From Roseburia_C sp031555935 (GTDB lineage: Bacteria > Bacillota > Clostridia > Lachnospirales > Lachnospiraceae): a stretch of DNA of 64,000 nucleotides. The stretch covers positions 27,594 through 91,593 of the forward strand of contig JAVBTX010000030.1 of the NCBI GenBank assembly GCA_031555935.1, in the 5' to 3' direction. The position numbers were made by a program, and so were the translations under genes. Below the pieces are notes generated by a model that saw nothing but the letters and a program-made list of their open reading frames with translations, was not told the origin of the DNA and did not search any database. Below are positions 32,813-41,773 of this stretch, piece after piece. How positions within the stretch are numbered: the first letter of the stretch is position 1; each line of letters begins with the position of its first letter.

Positions 32813-35800
32813 GTGGCATTTGCACATTTACATACCCATACGGAATACAGTTTATTAGATGGTTCCAACAAAATAAAAGAATATGTGGCGCGAGTAAAAG
32901 AACTAGGCATGACGGCGGCGGCAATTACCGACCACGGAGTGATGTTCGGCGTTATCGAATTTTATAAAGCAGCCAGGGCGGCGGGGATTAATCCGTTGCT
33001 TGGCTGCGAAGTTTATGTTGCGCCAAATTCCCGTTTTGACCGGGAAAATGTTCAGGGTGAGGACCGTTACTACCATCTGGTGCTGTTGGCTGAAAACGAC
33101 CAAGGTTACAGCAACCTAATGAAAATCGTTTCCAAAGGATTCGTGGATGGATACTATTATAAACCGCGAGTGGATATGGAAGTGCTGCAAGAGTTTCACG
33201 AAGGGATTATTGCTACCAGTGCCTGTCTGGCAGGCGAGGTACAGAGGCATCTAATCCGTGGCTTATATGAAGAGGCAAAAGAAATTGCCTATCGCTACGA
33301 AGCATGTTTTGGCAAAGGCAATTTTTTCTTGGAATTGCAAGACCACGGTATTCCCGACCAGAAGACCGTAAATCAGCAGTTATTGCGCCTAAGCCAGGAT
33401 ACCGGAATCGAACTGGTCGCCACCAATGACGTTCACTACACCTATGCTGAGGATGCAGAGCCGCACGATATTTTGTTGTGTATGCAGACTGGTAAAAAGC
33501 TGTCAGACGAAGACCGAATGCGTTATGAGGGTGGACAGTATTATGTAAAATCAGAAGAAGAAATGAAAGCGTTATTTCCATATGCCCTGCAAGCCTTGGA
33601 GAACACGCAGAAAATAGCTGACCGCTGTCATGTTGAAATTGAATTTGGGGTCACCAAGCTGCCGCAATTTCAGGTGCCAGAGGGCTATGATGCGTGGAGC
33701 TATTTAAATAAAATCTGTAAAGAAGGACTAGCGGTGCGTTATCCGCAGGATTACACGGAATTACTGCCCAAGCTGCAAGTCGAGCTGGATGTTATCAAAA
33801 ACATGGGCTATGTCGACTACTTCTTGATTGTCTGGGATTTCATCCGCTATGCCAGAGAACACGATATCATGGTCGGACCGGGACGAGGTAGCGCAGCCGG
33901 TTCGCTGGTATCCTACACAATGGAAATTACTGATATTGACCCAATCAAATATGGTTTGATTTTTGAGCGTTTCTTAAATCCGGAACGTGTCTCGATGCCG
34001 GATATAGATATCGACTTCTGCTTCGAAAGACGGCAGGAGGTCATTGACTATGTTGTTGAAAAATATGGCAAGGAATGTGTGACCCAGATTGTCACCTTTG
34101 GAACCTTGGCAGCCCGCGGTGTTATTCGTGATGTTGGCAGGGTTATGGATTTACCATATGCATTTGTTGATACCATCGCCAAGAGTATACCGTTTGAATT
34201 AGGAATTACAATCGATAAGGCCTTGGTGATGAATCCCGAGCTACGCTCCATGTATGAGTCCGACCAACAGATTCATGCATTAATTGACATGTCTAAAAGG
34301 TTAGAAGGCTTACCGCGTCATACCTCGATGCATGCAGCCGGAGTCGTAATCAGTCAATTGCCAATGGATGAATATGTACCGCTCTCCAAGGCCTCGGATG
34401 GAACGATTACCACCCAGTTTACGATGACCACGATTGAAGAACTAGGTCTGTTAAAAATGGATTTCTTAGGCCTTCGAACACTGACTGTCATTCAAAATGC
34501 AGTCAGGATGGCGGCGAAAAGTCAAGGGATTTGCATCGAAATAAATGATATTGATTATAACGACAAAAACGTCTTAGATTCACTTGGAACTGGTCGCACA
34601 GATGGCGTGTTTCAGCTAGAAAGTGCCGGCATGAAAAATTTCATGAAGGAATTGAAGCCGCAGAATTTAGAAGACGTAATCGCGGGAATCTCCTTGTATC
34701 GTCCGGGTCCGATGGATTTTATCCCGGCATATATCAGAGGGAAAAACAGTCAGGGAAATGTGACATATGACTGCCCCGAATTGGAGCCGATTTTAGCACC
34801 GACCTATGGCTGTATTGTCTATCAGGAGCAGGTAATGGAAATCGTGCGAAAACTGGCGGGGTACACTTGGGGCCGAAGCGATTTGGTGCGCCGTGCGATG
34901 TCCAAGAAAAAAAGCGATGTCATGGAACGGGAGCGGAAGAATTTCGTCTATGGGAATCCTGAGGAAGGCGTGCCCGGCTGTGTATCGAATGGTATCAGTG
35001 AGCAGGTAGCTAATAAAATATTTGATGAAATGACAGATTTTGCGAAGTATGCATTTAACAAAAGTCATGCCGCAGCGTATGCCGTGGTGGCATATCAGAC
35101 AGCTTGGTTAAAATACTATTATCCAGTTGAATTTATGGCCGCTCTAATGACCTCGGTGCTGGATAATACTACCAAGGTTTCCGAGTATATTTACACTTGC
35201 CGACAGATGGGTATCGAGATATTGCCGCCGGACATCAACGAAGGCGAAGGCGGATTTTCAGTATCAGGAAATTCAATTCGCTATGGTTTATCCGCCATTA
35301 AAAGCATTGGTCGTCCAGTCATCGAAGCGATTGTTACAGAGCGAGCAGTCCGTGGGCAATTTAAGACGCTGAAGGATTTTATCAACCGTTTATCGGGAAA
35401 AGAAGTCAATAAACGAACCGTCGAAAACTTTATCAAAGCTGGTGCATTAGATGACTTAGAGGGTAATCGTCGCCAGAAAATGATGATTTATGGTTCACTG
35501 ATTGATAATCTGAGTCAAGAGAAAAAAAGTTCAATGGCCGGTCAGATGACACTGTTTGATTTTGCCAGTGAAGACACCAAGAAGGATTATGAAATCCGTC
35601 TGCCCGAGGTGGAGGAATACGAAAAGGAAATCCGGCTGGGCTTTGAAAAGGAAGTGCTTGGCGTTTATATCAGCGGTCACCCACTTGAGCAATATGCGGA
35701 AAAGCTACGCAAGCATACCACCAATGTTACAACCGATTTCGTGTTAGATGAAGAAACCGGCAAAACAAAAGTCGAGGATAATGAGAAAGCGATTGTGGGC

Positions 35801-36268
35801 GGAATGATTATCGACAAGACGATAAAATACACCAAGACCAACAAGGCGATGGCGTTTATCACCATTGAAGACTTGGTCGGAACCGTCGAGATTATTATTT
35901 TTCCAAAAGACTATGAGCGTTATCATATGTTGCTTGAAAATGATGCCAAGGTATTTGTTCAGGGACGCGTCAATGTTGAGGAGGACCGTAACGGCAAAAT
36001 TATTTGTGAAAAAATCTTAGCCTTTGAAGATACGAAGCGTGAGCTGTGGCTGCAATTTCCAACAATGGAGGAGTATCAGGCCAAAGAACAGGACATCCTG
36101 GCAAGGCTCAGAGATTGGGATGGGAAAGACAATGTCGTTGTTTTTATCTCTGAAACGAAGCAAATGAAACGCTTGCCAAATAGCTGGAACATTGGAATTG
36201 GACCGGAGTTACTGACCTCATTACAGGATTATCTTGGTGCCATTAATGTAAAAGTTGTAGAAAAGTAA
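32813..36268 (+). CDS. dnaE: DNA polymerase III alpha subunit DnaE
   Basis: 1151 residues, typical for DnaE1/DnaE3-type catalytic subunits. The PHP domain begins FAHLHTHTEYSLLDG (residues 2-16). The polymerase active site includes GPGRGSAAGS and PDIDIDF (about residues 397-403). Helix-hairpin-helix (about 850-900) and OB-fold (about 1000-1090, VGGMIIDKTIKYTKTNKAMAF) segments follow. Low-GC Gram-positives also carry PolC, so this enzyme would act with it in lagging-strand or general replication. The start is GTG, preceded by AGAGGA. Confidence 0.96.
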   Translation: MAFAHLHTHTEYSLLDGSNKIKEYVARVKELGMTAAAITDHGVMFGVIEFYKAARAAGINPLLGCEVYVAPNSRFDRENVQGEDRYYHLVLLAENDQGYSNLMKIVSKGFVDGYYYKPRVDMEVLQEFHEGIIATSACLAGEVQRHLIRGLYEEAKEIAYRYEACFGKGNFFLELQDHGIPDQKTVNQQLLRLSQDTGIELVATNDVHYTYAEDAEPHDILLCMQTGKKLSDEDRMRYEGGQYYVKSEEEMKALFPYALQALENTQKIADRCHVEIEFGVTKLPQFQVPEGYDAWSYLNKICKEGLAVRYPQDYTELLPKLQVELDVIKNMGYVDYFLIVWDFIRYAREHDIMVGPGRGSAAGSLVSYTMEITDIDPIKYGLIFERFLNPERVSMPDIDIDFCFERRQEVIDYVVEKYGKECVTQIVTFGTLAARGVIRDVGRVMDLPYAFVDTIAKSIPFELGITIDKALVMNPELRSMYESDQQIHALIDMSKRLEGLPRHTSMHAAGVVISQLPMDEYVPLSKASDGTITTQFTMTTIEELGLLKMDFLGLRTLTVIQNAVRMAAKSQGICIEINDIDYNDKNVLDSLGTGRTDGVFQLESAGMKNFMKELKPQNLEDVIAGISLYRPGPMDFIPAYIRGKNSQGNVTYDCPELEPILAPTYGCIVYQEQVMEIVRKLAGYTWGRSDLVRRAMSKKKSDVMERERKNFVYGNPEEGVPGCVSNGISEQVANKIFDEMTDFAKYAFNKSHAAAYAVVAYQTAWLKYYYPVEFMAALMTSVLDNTTKVSEYIYTCRQMGIEILPPDINEGEGGFSVSGNSIRYGLSAIKSIGRPVIEAIVTERAVRGQFKTLKDFINRLSGKEVNKRTVENFIKAGALDDLEGNRRQKMMIYGSLIDNLSQEKKSSMAGQMTLFDFASEDTKKDYEIRLPEVEEYEKEIRLGFEKEVLGVYISGHPLEQYAEKLRKHTTNVTTDFVLDEETGKTKVEDNEKAIVGGMIIDKTIKYTKTNKAMAFITIEDLVGTVEIIIFPKDYERYHMLLENDAKVFVQGRVNVEEDRNGKIICEKILAFEDTKRELWLQFPTMEEYQAKEQDILARLRDWDGKDNVVVFISETKQMKRLPNSWNIGIGPELLTSLQDYLGAINVKVVEK

Positions 36269-36278
36269 AAGGAAAGCA

Positions 36279-36307
36279 TTGCAAAATGAAGCATTTAGGC
36301 TTAAAAT
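36279..36307 (+). promoter_or_regulatory. Promoter of pfkA
   Basis: -35 TTGCAA, 17 bases, -10 TAAAAT (36302-36307), in the 106-base gap after dnaE. Confidence 0.6.
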
Positions 36308-36374
36308 AGGATGGATTGGATAAAAATAAAAATGACTGCATAGCGAGTAGTTACATAATATAGGAGGTAAAAAA

Positions 36375-37349
36375 ATGTCAAAAGAAATAAACACAATTGG
36401 AGTGCTAACAAGTGGTGGTGACGCACCGGGTATGAACGCTGCCATTAGAGCGGTAGTTCGTCAGGCACTGGGAAAAGGAAAAAAAGTAAAAGGAATCAAA
36501 CGTGGATATGCCGGACTTCTACAGGAAGAAATCGTAGACATGCAGGCAAATAACGTATCAGATATCATTCAGCGTGGTGGAACGATTTTACAGACCGCTC
36601 GTTGTGCAGAATTTGTGACCGCCGAGGGACAGGCTAAAGGTGCCGAGATTTGTAGAAAGCATGGCATCGACGGAATCATTGTTATCGGCGGTGACGGTTC
36701 CTTCAAAGGCGCTCAGAAATTAGCTGGTCTTGGCATTAATACCATTGCCGTACCAGGAACGATAGATTTAGACATTTCTTGTAGTGAATATACGATTGGC
36801 TTTGATACAGCTGTCAATACAGCGATGGAAGCAATTGATAAGGTTCGCGATACCTCAACCTCTCATGAGCGTTGCAGTATCATCGAAGTAATGGGCCGTG
36901 GTGCTGGTTATATTGCATTGTGGACGGGTATTGCCAATGGTGCAGAAGATATTCTGTTGCCAGAGAAATACGATTTTGATGAGCAGAAATTAGTAAATAA
37001 TATTATTGAAAATAAAAAACGCGGAAAACAGCATCATATTATCATCAATGCCGAAGGAATCGGACATTCCTCCAGTATGGCAAAGAGAATTGAGGCGGCG
37101 ACCGGTGTTGAGACGAGAGCTACCATTTTAGGCCATATGCAGCGTGGCGGCAGCCCAACCTGTAAAGACCGTGTTTATGCATCAACAATGGGATGCCTGG
37201 CTGTAGATTTACTGTGTGCTGGAAAATCAAACCGTGTGGTAGCATATTGCAAGGGAGAGTTTACCGACTTTGATATTGATGAAGCATTAGCAATGGAGAA
37301 GGCAATTCCAGAATACGAGTATGAAATTGCTGCTAGTCTGGCACGATAA
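36375..37349 (+). CDS. pfkA: ATP-dependent 6-phosphofructokinase
   Basis: 324 residues, the standard bacterial length; phosphorylates fructose 6-phosphate in glycolysis. TSGGDAPGMNAAIRA at the N-terminus binds ATP; IGGDGSF has Gly at the position that favours ATP over pyrophosphate; GRGAGYIAL and HMQRGGSPT contribute substrate contacts. The catalytic loop reads PGTIDLD, with Leu where the commonly quoted enzyme has Asn (TIDND). TAGGAGG precedes the ATG. It is followed within three bases by an rRNA methyltransferase gene. Confidence 0.96.
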   Translation: MSKEINTIGVLTSGGDAPGMNAAIRAVVRQALGKGKKVKGIKRGYAGLLQEEIVDMQANNVSDIIQRGGTILQTARCAEFVTAEGQAKGAEICRKHGIDGIIVIGGDGSFKGAQKLAGLGINTIAVPGTIDLDISCSEYTIGFDTAVNTAMEAIDKVRDTSTSHERCSIIEVMGRGAGYIALWTGIANGAEDILLPEKYDFDEQKLVNNIIENKKRGKQHHIIINAEGIGHSSSMAKRIEAATGVETRATILGHMQRGGSPTCKDRVYASTMGCLAVDLLCAGKSNRVVAYCKGEFTDFDIDEALAMEKAIPEYEYEIAASLAR

Positions 37350-37351
37350 TC

Positions 37352-38128
37352 ATGATAACGAGTATAGGAAATACACAGATAAAGAATTTAATACAATTGA
37401 CTCAAAAAGCAAAAGCCCGGAAAGACCAAGGGCTTTTTGTGGTAGAAGGAAAGAAGATGTTTGCCGAAGTACCAGCGGAGCTGTTGCAGCAGGTATATGT
37501 ATCCGAAGATTTCTTGAAAAACGAAGAAAATCGCTGCATGGTAGAGCATTTATCCTATGAAATATTATCGAACGGGGTGTTTAAGAGCGTCTCAGATACC
37601 CAGAGTCCGCAAGGCATTTTATGTCTGGTAAAGCAGCCGAAGTATCAATTGAGCGATTTACGAAAAGGCGACAAAACACATCTGCTGATATTAGAAAGCA
37701 TACAAGACCCTGGTAATTTAGGAACGATGCTTCGCAGTGGTGAAGGGGCCGGAATCACGGGCATCATTTGCAACCAGACCACCGTCGATTTTTATAATCC
37801 GAAAACAATCCGTTCGACAATGGGCAGTATCTACCGTGTACCATTTGTGACGGTGACCGATTTGGCAGATACGATAAAAAGTCTTAAGGGCGAAGGGATA
37901 AATATTTATGCCGCCCATTTGCAGGGCAAACAGCATTATGATGAGCCAGACTATCGCCTTGCCAGTGGCTTTTTAATTGGTAATGAAGGCAACGGACTGA
38001 GTGATGAAATTGCCGACTTGGCCAATGAATATGTGCGTATTCCGATGGAAGGGCAAGTGGAATCATTAAATGCCGCCATTGCGGCGACCTTGTTAATGTA
38101 TGAAGCAAACCGGCAAAGAAGAAAATAG
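37352..38128 (+). CDS. TrmH/SpoU family RNA 2'-O-methyltransferase
   Basis: 258 residues. The N-terminal substrate-binding domain (about 1-95) is followed by a SPOUT knot with the three family motifs: ESIQDPGNLGTMLRSGEGAG, FLIGNEGNGLS and IPMEGQVESLNAAIAATLLMYE. These bind S-adenosylmethionine in the trefoil knot. The target is probably 23S rRNA or tRNA; the exact nucleotide cannot be read. The start lies two bases after the pfkA stop, suggesting co-transcription. Confidence 0.92.
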   Translation: MITSIGNTQIKNLIQLTQKAKARKDQGLFVVEGKKMFAEVPAELLQQVYVSEDFLKNEENRCMVEHLSYEILSNGVFKSVSDTQSPQGILCLVKQPKYQLSDLRKGDKTHLLILESIQDPGNLGTMLRSGEGAGITGIICNQTTVDFYNPKTIRSTMGSIYRVPFVTVTDLADTIKSLKGEGINIYAAHLQGKQHYDEPDYRLASGFLIGNEGNGLSDEIADLANEYVRIPMEGQVESLNAAIAATLLMYEANRQRRK

Positions 38129-38143
38129 AAAAGGGAAAATAAA

Positions 38144-38410
38144 ATGTTTCGAATGTGGATAAAAGAATTCAAGGAAAACCGGATGCTTCGTGATATGACC
38201 GTCGAAGATAACTCCGCCGAGACGAGGACACATAAGGTATTTCAGGCGATTGACAAGGCCTGCTATGAATTTGATTTGAGTAAACCAATCTGGCTGGATA
38301 ATACCGTGCTGGAATTTAAACGGCATTCCAAAACGAGATTTTATCAGGATAATTTTGTCGATGAGATTGAATTTGACTATATGGAAATACATGTAATAGA
38401 AGAGGATTAG
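38144..38410 (+). CDS. Conserved-looking small protein of unknown function
   Basis: 88 residues, acidic C-terminus, no signal peptide or membrane segment. Starts MFRMWIKEFKENRMLRD; the middle IWLDNTVLEFKRHSKTRFYQDNF is mixed alpha/beta in character. AAGGGAAAAT precedes the ATG. It sits in a run of co-directional genes with gaps below 20 bases, between the methyltransferase and the NiaR-like regulator, which supports it being real. I do not recognise its function. Confidence 0.75.
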   Translation: MFRMWIKEFKENRMLRDMTVEDNSAETRTHKVFQAIDKACYEFDLSKPIWLDNTVLEFKRHSKTRFYQDNFVDEIEFDYMEIHVIEED

Positions 38411-38428
38411 AACAGATAGGAGCAAAAA

Positions 38429-38944
38429 ATGGAAGGCGAAGTAAGAAGAGAGAAGATTATCGAATGTCTAAATAAAAGCAGAAACCCAATGTCAGGTACA
38501 GAATTGGCCAAATTATTGGGTGTAAGCAGGCAGGTAATTGTACAAGATATTGCGTTACTGCGGGCAGTGAATAAAAATATCTTGAGCACCAATAAGGGAT
38601 ATATCATGCATAATCCGTTAGCCGATGAAACGAAATTCAGGCGCACCATCCGCGTGCATCATACGGATGAAGAAACCAGAGATGAGCTGTATACCATTGT
38701 CGATTACGGCGGAAAAGTATTAGATGTGGTCGTAGAACATGATTTATATGGGCAGCTATCCGTTGATTTGATTTTGAAAAATCGTCAGGACGTGGACGAA
38801 TTTATGACGAAAATGCATGACAGTACCGACCAGCCATTAAAGGTACTGACCAACGGTAGCCATCTTCATACAATTGAAGCGGATTCGAAGCTGAACTTAG
38901 ATGCAATTGAGCAAAAATTAAAAGTGCGTGGTTATGCAAAATGA
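38429..38944 (+). CDS. niaR: NiaR-type transcriptional repressor (HTH_11 plus 3H domain)
   Basis: 171 residues. The N-terminal helix-turn-helix (about 5-60) is MSGTELAKLLGVSRQVIVQDIALLRA. The C-terminal 3H domain (about 75-168) carries the three conserved histidine segments VHHTDEE, VVEHDLYGQLSVDL and SHLHTIEAD, which bind a metal and nicotinic acid. NiaR represses NAD biosynthesis or niacin uptake genes; none is adjacent. TAGGAG precedes the ATG. Confidence 0.88.
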   Translation: MEGEVRREKIIECLNKSRNPMSGTELAKLLGVSRQVIVQDIALLRAVNKNILSTNKGYIMHNPLADETKFRRTIRVHHTDEETRDELYTIVDYGGKVLDVVVEHDLYGQLSVDLILKNRQDVDEFMTKMHDSTDQPLKVLTNGSHLHTIEADSKLNLDAIEQKLKVRGYAK

Positions 38945-39011
38945 TTGTGCAAAAATATTAAAAAATCATTAATATTGGAATAGAATATGGCAAAAGTAAC
39001 AAAAGGTATGG

Positions 39012-39017
39012 TATAAT
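39012..39017 (+). promoter_or_regulatory. Candidate -10 element of the alarmone synthetase gene
   Basis: TATAAT after GGTATGG; the best -35, TGGCAA at 18 bases upstream, is weak. Confidence 0.4.
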
Positions 39018-39105
39018 AGAATTGCTTGTTATACTATGCCTTTTTTCTCATATACTGACAAAGGGCAAATTTAGAGTAGTATGGTCGGCATTTGGAGGAA
39101 ACAAA

Positions 39106-39756
39106 ATGGAAATAAACGCAGAGTTGAATGAAGGAATTGATAGCTGGAAGACGGTTGTTTTTCTATATAATTCAGCATTGAAAGAAGTTGGGACAAAGTT
39201 AGAAATCTTAAATGATGAATTTCAGCATGTACATCAGTATAACCCAATCGAGTACATAAAATCACGAATGAAATCTGCTGAAAGCATTGTTAAAAAATTA
39301 AGACGCTATGGCTATGAGAGCACAATTGACAATATGGTTAATTATGTCAATGATATCGCTGGAATTCGAATTGTCTGTTCGTTTACATCAGATATTTATC
39401 GTTTGGCAGGAATGATTGGTAAGCAGAATGATTTGACCGTAGTGTCTGTGAAGGATTACATTAAGAATCCCAAAGAAAGCGGATATAAGAGCTATCATAT
39501 GTTAGTGTCAGTGCCGATTTTTTTATCCGACCGCGTGGTTGATACTAAGGTAGAGATACAGATACGTACCATTGCGATGGATTTTTGGGCAAGCTTAGAA
39601 CATAAGATATATTACAAATTTGAAGGCAATGCGCCAGACTATATCAGTCGTGATTTACAGGAATGTGCGGGAATTGTATCAATGCTTGATGCGAAGATGT
39701 TATCCTTGAATGAAGCCATTTTGCGGGCCAAGCAGGACCAAGAAGGCCGACAATAA
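39106..39756 (+). CDS. relQ: Small alarmone synthetase (RelQ-like GTP pyrophosphokinase)
   Basis: 216 residues, the size of single-domain (p)ppGpp synthetases that lack the hydrolase and regulatory domains of Rel. Synthetase motifs are IEYIKSRMKSAESIVKKL, DIAGIRIVCSF, NPKESGYKSYHMLV and VEIQIRTIAMDFWASLEHKIYYK. The enzyme transfers pyrophosphate from ATP to GTP or GDP in stress. Start chosen at ATG 39106 after TTGGAGG; the frame is open further upstream but passes through the promoter. Confidence 0.92.
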   Translation: MEINAELNEGIDSWKTVVFLYNSALKEVGTKLEILNDEFQHVHQYNPIEYIKSRMKSAESIVKKLRRYGYESTIDNMVNYVNDIAGIRIVCSFTSDIYRLAGMIGKQNDLTVVSVKDYIKNPKESGYKSYHMLVSVPIFLSDRVVDTKVEIQIRTIAMDFWASLEHKIYYKFEGNAPDYISRDLQECAGIVSMLDAKMLSLNEAILRAKQDQEGRQ

Positions 39757-39764
39757 TAATGATA

Positions 39765-39807
39765 GAAAAAATTCAATTTTATAGAAATCTATAAAATTGA
39801 ATTTTTT
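39765..39807. terminator. Bidirectional terminator after relQ
   Basis: AAAATTCAATTTTATAG and CTATAAAATTGAATTTT pair over a short loop, followed by T-rich sequence. Confidence 0.75.
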
Positions 39808-39927
39808 CCTTTAAAAACGAAAGAAATTGTGTTATAAATGAGCGCATTACCTATTGCTTGTTTCATCTGGCTGTTTTTTTACTGCGTTAGCATAGGTTGT
39901 TTGGATAATCTTGGGTAAAAAATGTTG

Positions 39928-39956
39928 TTGCTATTTAGGTAATGGGATGCTATACT
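39928..39956 (+). promoter_or_regulatory. Promoter-like element without a gene
   Basis: -35 TTGCTA, 17 bases, -10 TATACT (39951-39956). Downstream at 39971-39991 TAGAACGC pairs with GCGGTTCTA followed by TTTTCT, so any transcript could be very short, or the hairpin could be a leader structure. Confidence 0.4.
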
Positions 39957-40223
39957 TTTACGCAAGATCATAGAACGCATTCGCGGTTCTATTTTCTAAT
40001 GACAATTCGTCAAATATTTCTCGAACAAAACAAATGAATATGTTGCAGCTTGCGTAAACGTTCTTTGCTCTGCATAGGAGATAAAGAAAAGTTAAGGAAA
40101 ATATGGTTTTTTGTGGTCTAACGTGCTATGATACATATAAGTGAATTGTGGTAATCTACGTCAAAATCCTTTTCTGATTTTATACAGCCAGCAACATGCA
40201 AGCACAGGAAAGGAACCTATTTT

Positions 40224-41117
40224 ATGGAGAAAAAACAACAAGAAAACTTTATCATGTTACCGACAGTAGACTTTTGCTTCAAAGAGCTGATGCAGAATGC
40301 CAAGGTGCGAAAAGGCTTTATCGCAGCTCTTTTGAAGATAAGTCCAGAAAGTATCGAAGCAACCACCCTATTACCAACCATCATGGACCGCCAATATGAA
40401 GACGATAAGCTATGCATCTTAGATGTCCGCGTACAGCTAATGAATAAAACCCAGCTTGATTTGGAAATGCAAGTGAGTTATTTTGCGTATTGGGACGAAC
40501 GCGTTTTATTATACTTATGTAAGATGTATGTCGAGCAGATAAAAATGGGTGATGATTATGATAGTCTCCAGAAATGTATTCATGTAAGTATTTTAGATTT
40601 TATTCAATTCCCAGAAGATGAGGAATGCTACCGGTCAATTCATTTACGTGATGACAAAACGGGAGAGCTTTATTCGGACAAGCTGGAGCTTCATGTGCTG
40701 GAATTGAAAAAATTGCCTAAAGAAGTAAAAACCGGTGAAGATATCATTACATGGATGAAGTTTTTCAGTGGAAAGAGCAAGGAGGAATTCGAGCGTATGG
40801 CGAAGACAAACGAATATGTAGACGAAGCATACCAAGCATTGATGAAACTGAGTGCAGATGAGCGAAAGAAATTGGAATACGAAGCGCGTGAAAAAGCAGT
40901 ACGAGATTACAACTCACAGATGAGAAGTGCGGAGAAGCGTGGGATTGAGTTGGGCGAAAAGCATGGAATTGAGTCCTTAGTTGAAACCTGTCAGGAACTA
41001 GGTGCTTCTGAGAAATATATCCTCACCAAATTAATAACTGATTTTAATGTCACTAGTGAACAGGCAAAAACGTATTTGAGCGAACATTCAAATAGTGATA
41101 ATAGAGGGTTAGAGTAA
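40224..41117 (+). CDS. Rpn family PD-(D/E)XK nuclease / putative transposase
   Basis: 297 residues. The N-terminal half has the family layout LPTVDFCFKELMQNAKVRKGFIAALL and the nuclease core LCILDVRVQL...QLDLEMQVS, where the Asp and the Glu-x-Gln correspond to the PD-(D/E)XK active site. Further IHVSILDFI and HVLELKKLP are typical. The C-terminus (about 240-297) is helical. Rpn proteins are recombination-promoting nucleases, often multicopy in clostridia; no terminal repeats of an insertion sequence are visible. An upstream AGGAAAGG lies before the ATG. Confidence 0.85.
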   Translation: MEKKQQENFIMLPTVDFCFKELMQNAKVRKGFIAALLKISPESIEATTLLPTIMDRQYEDDKLCILDVRVQLMNKTQLDLEMQVSYFAYWDERVLLYLCKMYVEQIKMGDDYDSLQKCIHVSILDFIQFPEDEECYRSIHLRDDKTGELYSDKLELHVLELKKLPKEVKTGEDIITWMKFFSGKSKEEFERMAKTNEYVDEAYQALMKLSADERKKLEYEAREKAVRDYNSQMRSAEKRGIELGEKHGIESLVETCQELGASEKYILTKLITDFNVTSEQAKTYLSEHSNSDNRGLE

Positions 41118-41121
41118 GTAA

Positions 41122-41742
41122 TCACCGATTCTGATAATAAAACACCGCCAACTGTGTCCGGTCCCGCAGCTCTAACTTTTCCAAAATAGTGCTAAGATAA
41201 TTGCGGACGGTCCCCTCACCTAAGAACAGCTTTTCAGAAATCTCTTTATTGCTAAAGCCCTTGGCAATCAATTCAATAATATCGAGCTCCTTTTCGCTGA
41301 TGCCTTTGGCCAGATAGTCAAACTGGTTGGCATGGGCAATCAGCGTCGGCAGCTTGGTGACAATTTCACTGCCAAAGACACTCTGACCATTCATAACAGC
41401 GTGAAGGGCAGGCAATAGGCTTTCGAAATCCTGCTTTAAAATATAACCCTTAGCGCCCATGTGAAGCGCTTGAATAATATATTCATCATCAGAAAAAGTA
41501 GTCAAAAATAAAATCTTAGCCGCAGGGTATTTCGCTAAAATCTGGCGGCCAGCATCTAAGCCGGTCATTGTATCCATGCGGATGTCCATCAATAAAACAT
41601 CAGGCTGATGCTTATCATACAAGGCAACGGCTTCAAGACCATTACGGCCAATTTCCAACACCTGAATATCTTCATTGGCTTCTAAAATTGTCTTTAACGA
41701 AAGTGAGACAAGATTGTCATCATCAATAATAATTAAGTTCAT
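41122..41742 (-). CDS. NarL/LuxR family response regulator
   Basis: 206 residues. Receiver domain (1-120) with acidic pocket DDD at the N-terminus, phosphoacceptor in VLLMDIRM (Asp near 52) and the signalling Lys in AKGYILKQD. The C-terminal LuxR helix-turn-helix (about 143-206) has ISEKELDIIELIAKGFSNKEI and GTVRNYLSTILEKL. AAAGGAG precedes the ATG. It follows the histidine kinase gene by 31 bases, forming one operon, and is divergent from an ABC exporter it probably activates. Confidence 0.95.
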   Translation of the reverse strand: MNLIIIDDDNLVSLSLKTILEANEDIQVLEIGRNGLEAVALYDKHQPDVLLMDIRMDTMTGLDAGRQILAKYPAAKILFLTTFSDDEYIIQALHMGAKGYILKQDFESLLPALHAVMNGQSVFGSEIVTKLPTLIAHANQFDYLAKGISEKELDIIELIAKGFSNKEISEKLFLGEGTVRNYLSTILEKLELRDRTQLAVFYYQNR

Positions 41743-41773
41743 AATAAAACTCCTTTAACATTAGATTAAGATA

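Larger units (their letters stand above)
39757..40223. other. Intergenic region of 467 bases
   Basis: Holds the relQ terminator, a promoter-like element (39928-39956), a small hairpin (39971-39991) and a candidate -10 for the following gene (TATGAT, 40127-40132). No convincing open reading frame. See the separate entries. Confidence 0.6.

Noticed and set aside
40224..41117. Insertion sequence around the Rpn-family gene
   Set aside because: No terminal inverted repeats or target duplications seen on either side; called as a gene only.
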